NCBI GenBank assembly: GCA_903903715.1
Contig: CAIUZX010000076.1
Coordinates: forward strand, 1-6,545
DNA from: an uncultured Caulobacterales bacterium
GTDB taxonomy: Bacteria > Pseudomonadota > Alphaproteobacteria > Caulobacterales > Caulobacteraceae
Length of the DNA stretch: 6,545 nucleotides
Direction: 5' to 3'
Shown: piece after piece, positions 6,010-6,545 of the stretch
How the letters are laid out: each line of letters begins with the position of its first letter
Position numbering within the stretch: the first letter of the stretch is position 1
Made by a program: the position numbers and the translations under genes
Notes under the pieces: generated by a model
Databases searched by the model: none
Told to the model about the DNA's origin: nothing
The model's input: the letters and a program-made list of their open reading frames with translations, nothing else

Positions 6010-6545
6010 CGTTCCGGGCGCCTGCCGACGATGATGAATTCCACATCGTGGTCGGTCAGCTTCACCGCTGACAGGTTCCCTGTCATGTAGGCGCCGCTGT
6101 CGATCCCGATGCGACCGTCCTTCAGTTCGGGCCGCGTCACAGGTGTGTGTCCGTGGACCACGGTCTTGCCGCAGTCGACCCGGCGATCCAGAAAGCCTTC
6201 CCGGATCCAAAGAAGATCCTTGATCTCCTGAGTATCCAGGGCGACGCCGGGGCGGACGCCGGCGTGCACGAAGACGTAGTCGGCGAACGCCGCCATCGGC
6301 TTCAGCGCCAGCAGAAAGGCCAGATGTGCTGATGGCAGGTGATGCATGAACGCGTCTCTCGCGCGGGTCCAGTCATGGCCATGCTGGATCAGTGAGACAC
6401 CGTAGGACTGCAGCGTGTCGAGGCCGCCGTGACGCGCCCACATCGGACCGATCCGCGCGTCCTGAATGAATTTCAGGCAGAAGGCCTCATGGTTGCCGAT
6501 CAGAAAAGTGGTCTCGAGGTCACTGCGCGATTGCAGAGCGATAAG
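5967..6545 (-). CDS. PPP-type metallophosphoesterase / serine-threonine phosphatase-like protein, 5'-truncated by the window
   Basis: The frame is open from the window's right edge down to TGA at 5969-5967; 192 residues are visible and the start lies beyond 6545. An internal ATG at 6443 is not the start, because the upstream in-frame codons encode the metal-binding motif LIGNHEAF (GNHE, codons 6497-6486). Further motifs are YVFVHAGVRPG and VVHGHTPV, the later metal-ligand histidines of the calcineurin-like PPP superfamily. The GDxHG and GDxxDRG motifs should lie in the missing N-terminal part. This group, which includes bacterial protein phosphatases and ApaH-like enzymes, hydrolyses phosphoserine/threonine or dinucleoside polyphosphates using two metals. 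The sequence does not settle which. It is cytoplasmic with no membrane segment. It converges on the hybrid kinase gene with a 43-bp tail-to-tail overlap (5967-6009), leaving no room for a separate terminator. Confidence 0.92.
   Translation of the reverse strand, partial: LIALQSRSDLETTFLIGNHEAFCLKFIQDARIGPMWARHGGLDTLQSYGVSLIQHGHDWTRARDAFMHHLPSAHLAFLLALKPMAAFADYVFVHAGVRPGVALDTQEIKDLLWIREGFLDRRVDCGKTVVHGHTPVTRPELKDGRIGIDSGAYMTGNLSAVKLTDHDVEFIIVGRRPERYAVAPAERASLAS

Noticed and set aside
6441..6443. ATG as the start of the phosphoesterase gene
   Set aside because: The frame upstream contains the GNHE metal-binding motif, so the real start lies past the window edge.

Overview
The window is GC-rich, gene-dense bacterial chromosome. 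Signature blocks (a GreA/GreB-family protein beginning MSVAFTREEDSEA, the transglutaminase-like protein, the hybrid kinase style) suggest an alphaproteobacterium, most likely Caulobacterales in the Caulobacter/Brevundimonas group. That assignment is recalled family resemblance, not a search result.

Layout. Bases 1-687 (+) hold the 3' part of a transglutaminase-like cysteine protease whose start lies upstream. Bases 774-1391 (+) encode a complete glutathione S-transferase-family protein. It converges on a GreA/GreB-family elongation factor (1914 to 1432, -), with 40 bp between the stop codons that contain hairpins and a 12-bp direct repeat. A 153-bp divergent region (1915-2067) separates that gene from an acyltransferase-3 membrane protein (2068-3132, +). 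A 369-bp gene-free stretch (3133-3501) follows, containing a very AT-rich island; 3261-3420 has 28 G/C out of 160 bases. Then comes an 835-residue hybrid sensor histidine kinase (3502-6009, +) with a signal peptide, a periplasmic helical-repeat sensor, one transmembrane segment, HisKA, HATPase and a receiver domain. Its 3' end overlaps by 43 bp the 3' end of a convergent PPP-type metallophosphoesterase (5967 to beyond 6545, -), which is cut by the window edge.

How the genes relate. Strands and spacing do not make one operon: most genes look like separate transcription units, mainly housekeeping, stress or envelope functions. The strongest candidate for specific regulation is the hybrid kinase, because of its AT-rich upstream region. 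Its stimulus, its Hpt partner and its output regulator are not encoded here. I see no mobile element, CRISPR array, tRNA or rRNA, and no convincing new multi-gene system. The items most worth a second look are the AT island, the unusual kinase architecture with its altered receiver motif, and the divergent coiled-coil tip of the Gre-family protein.
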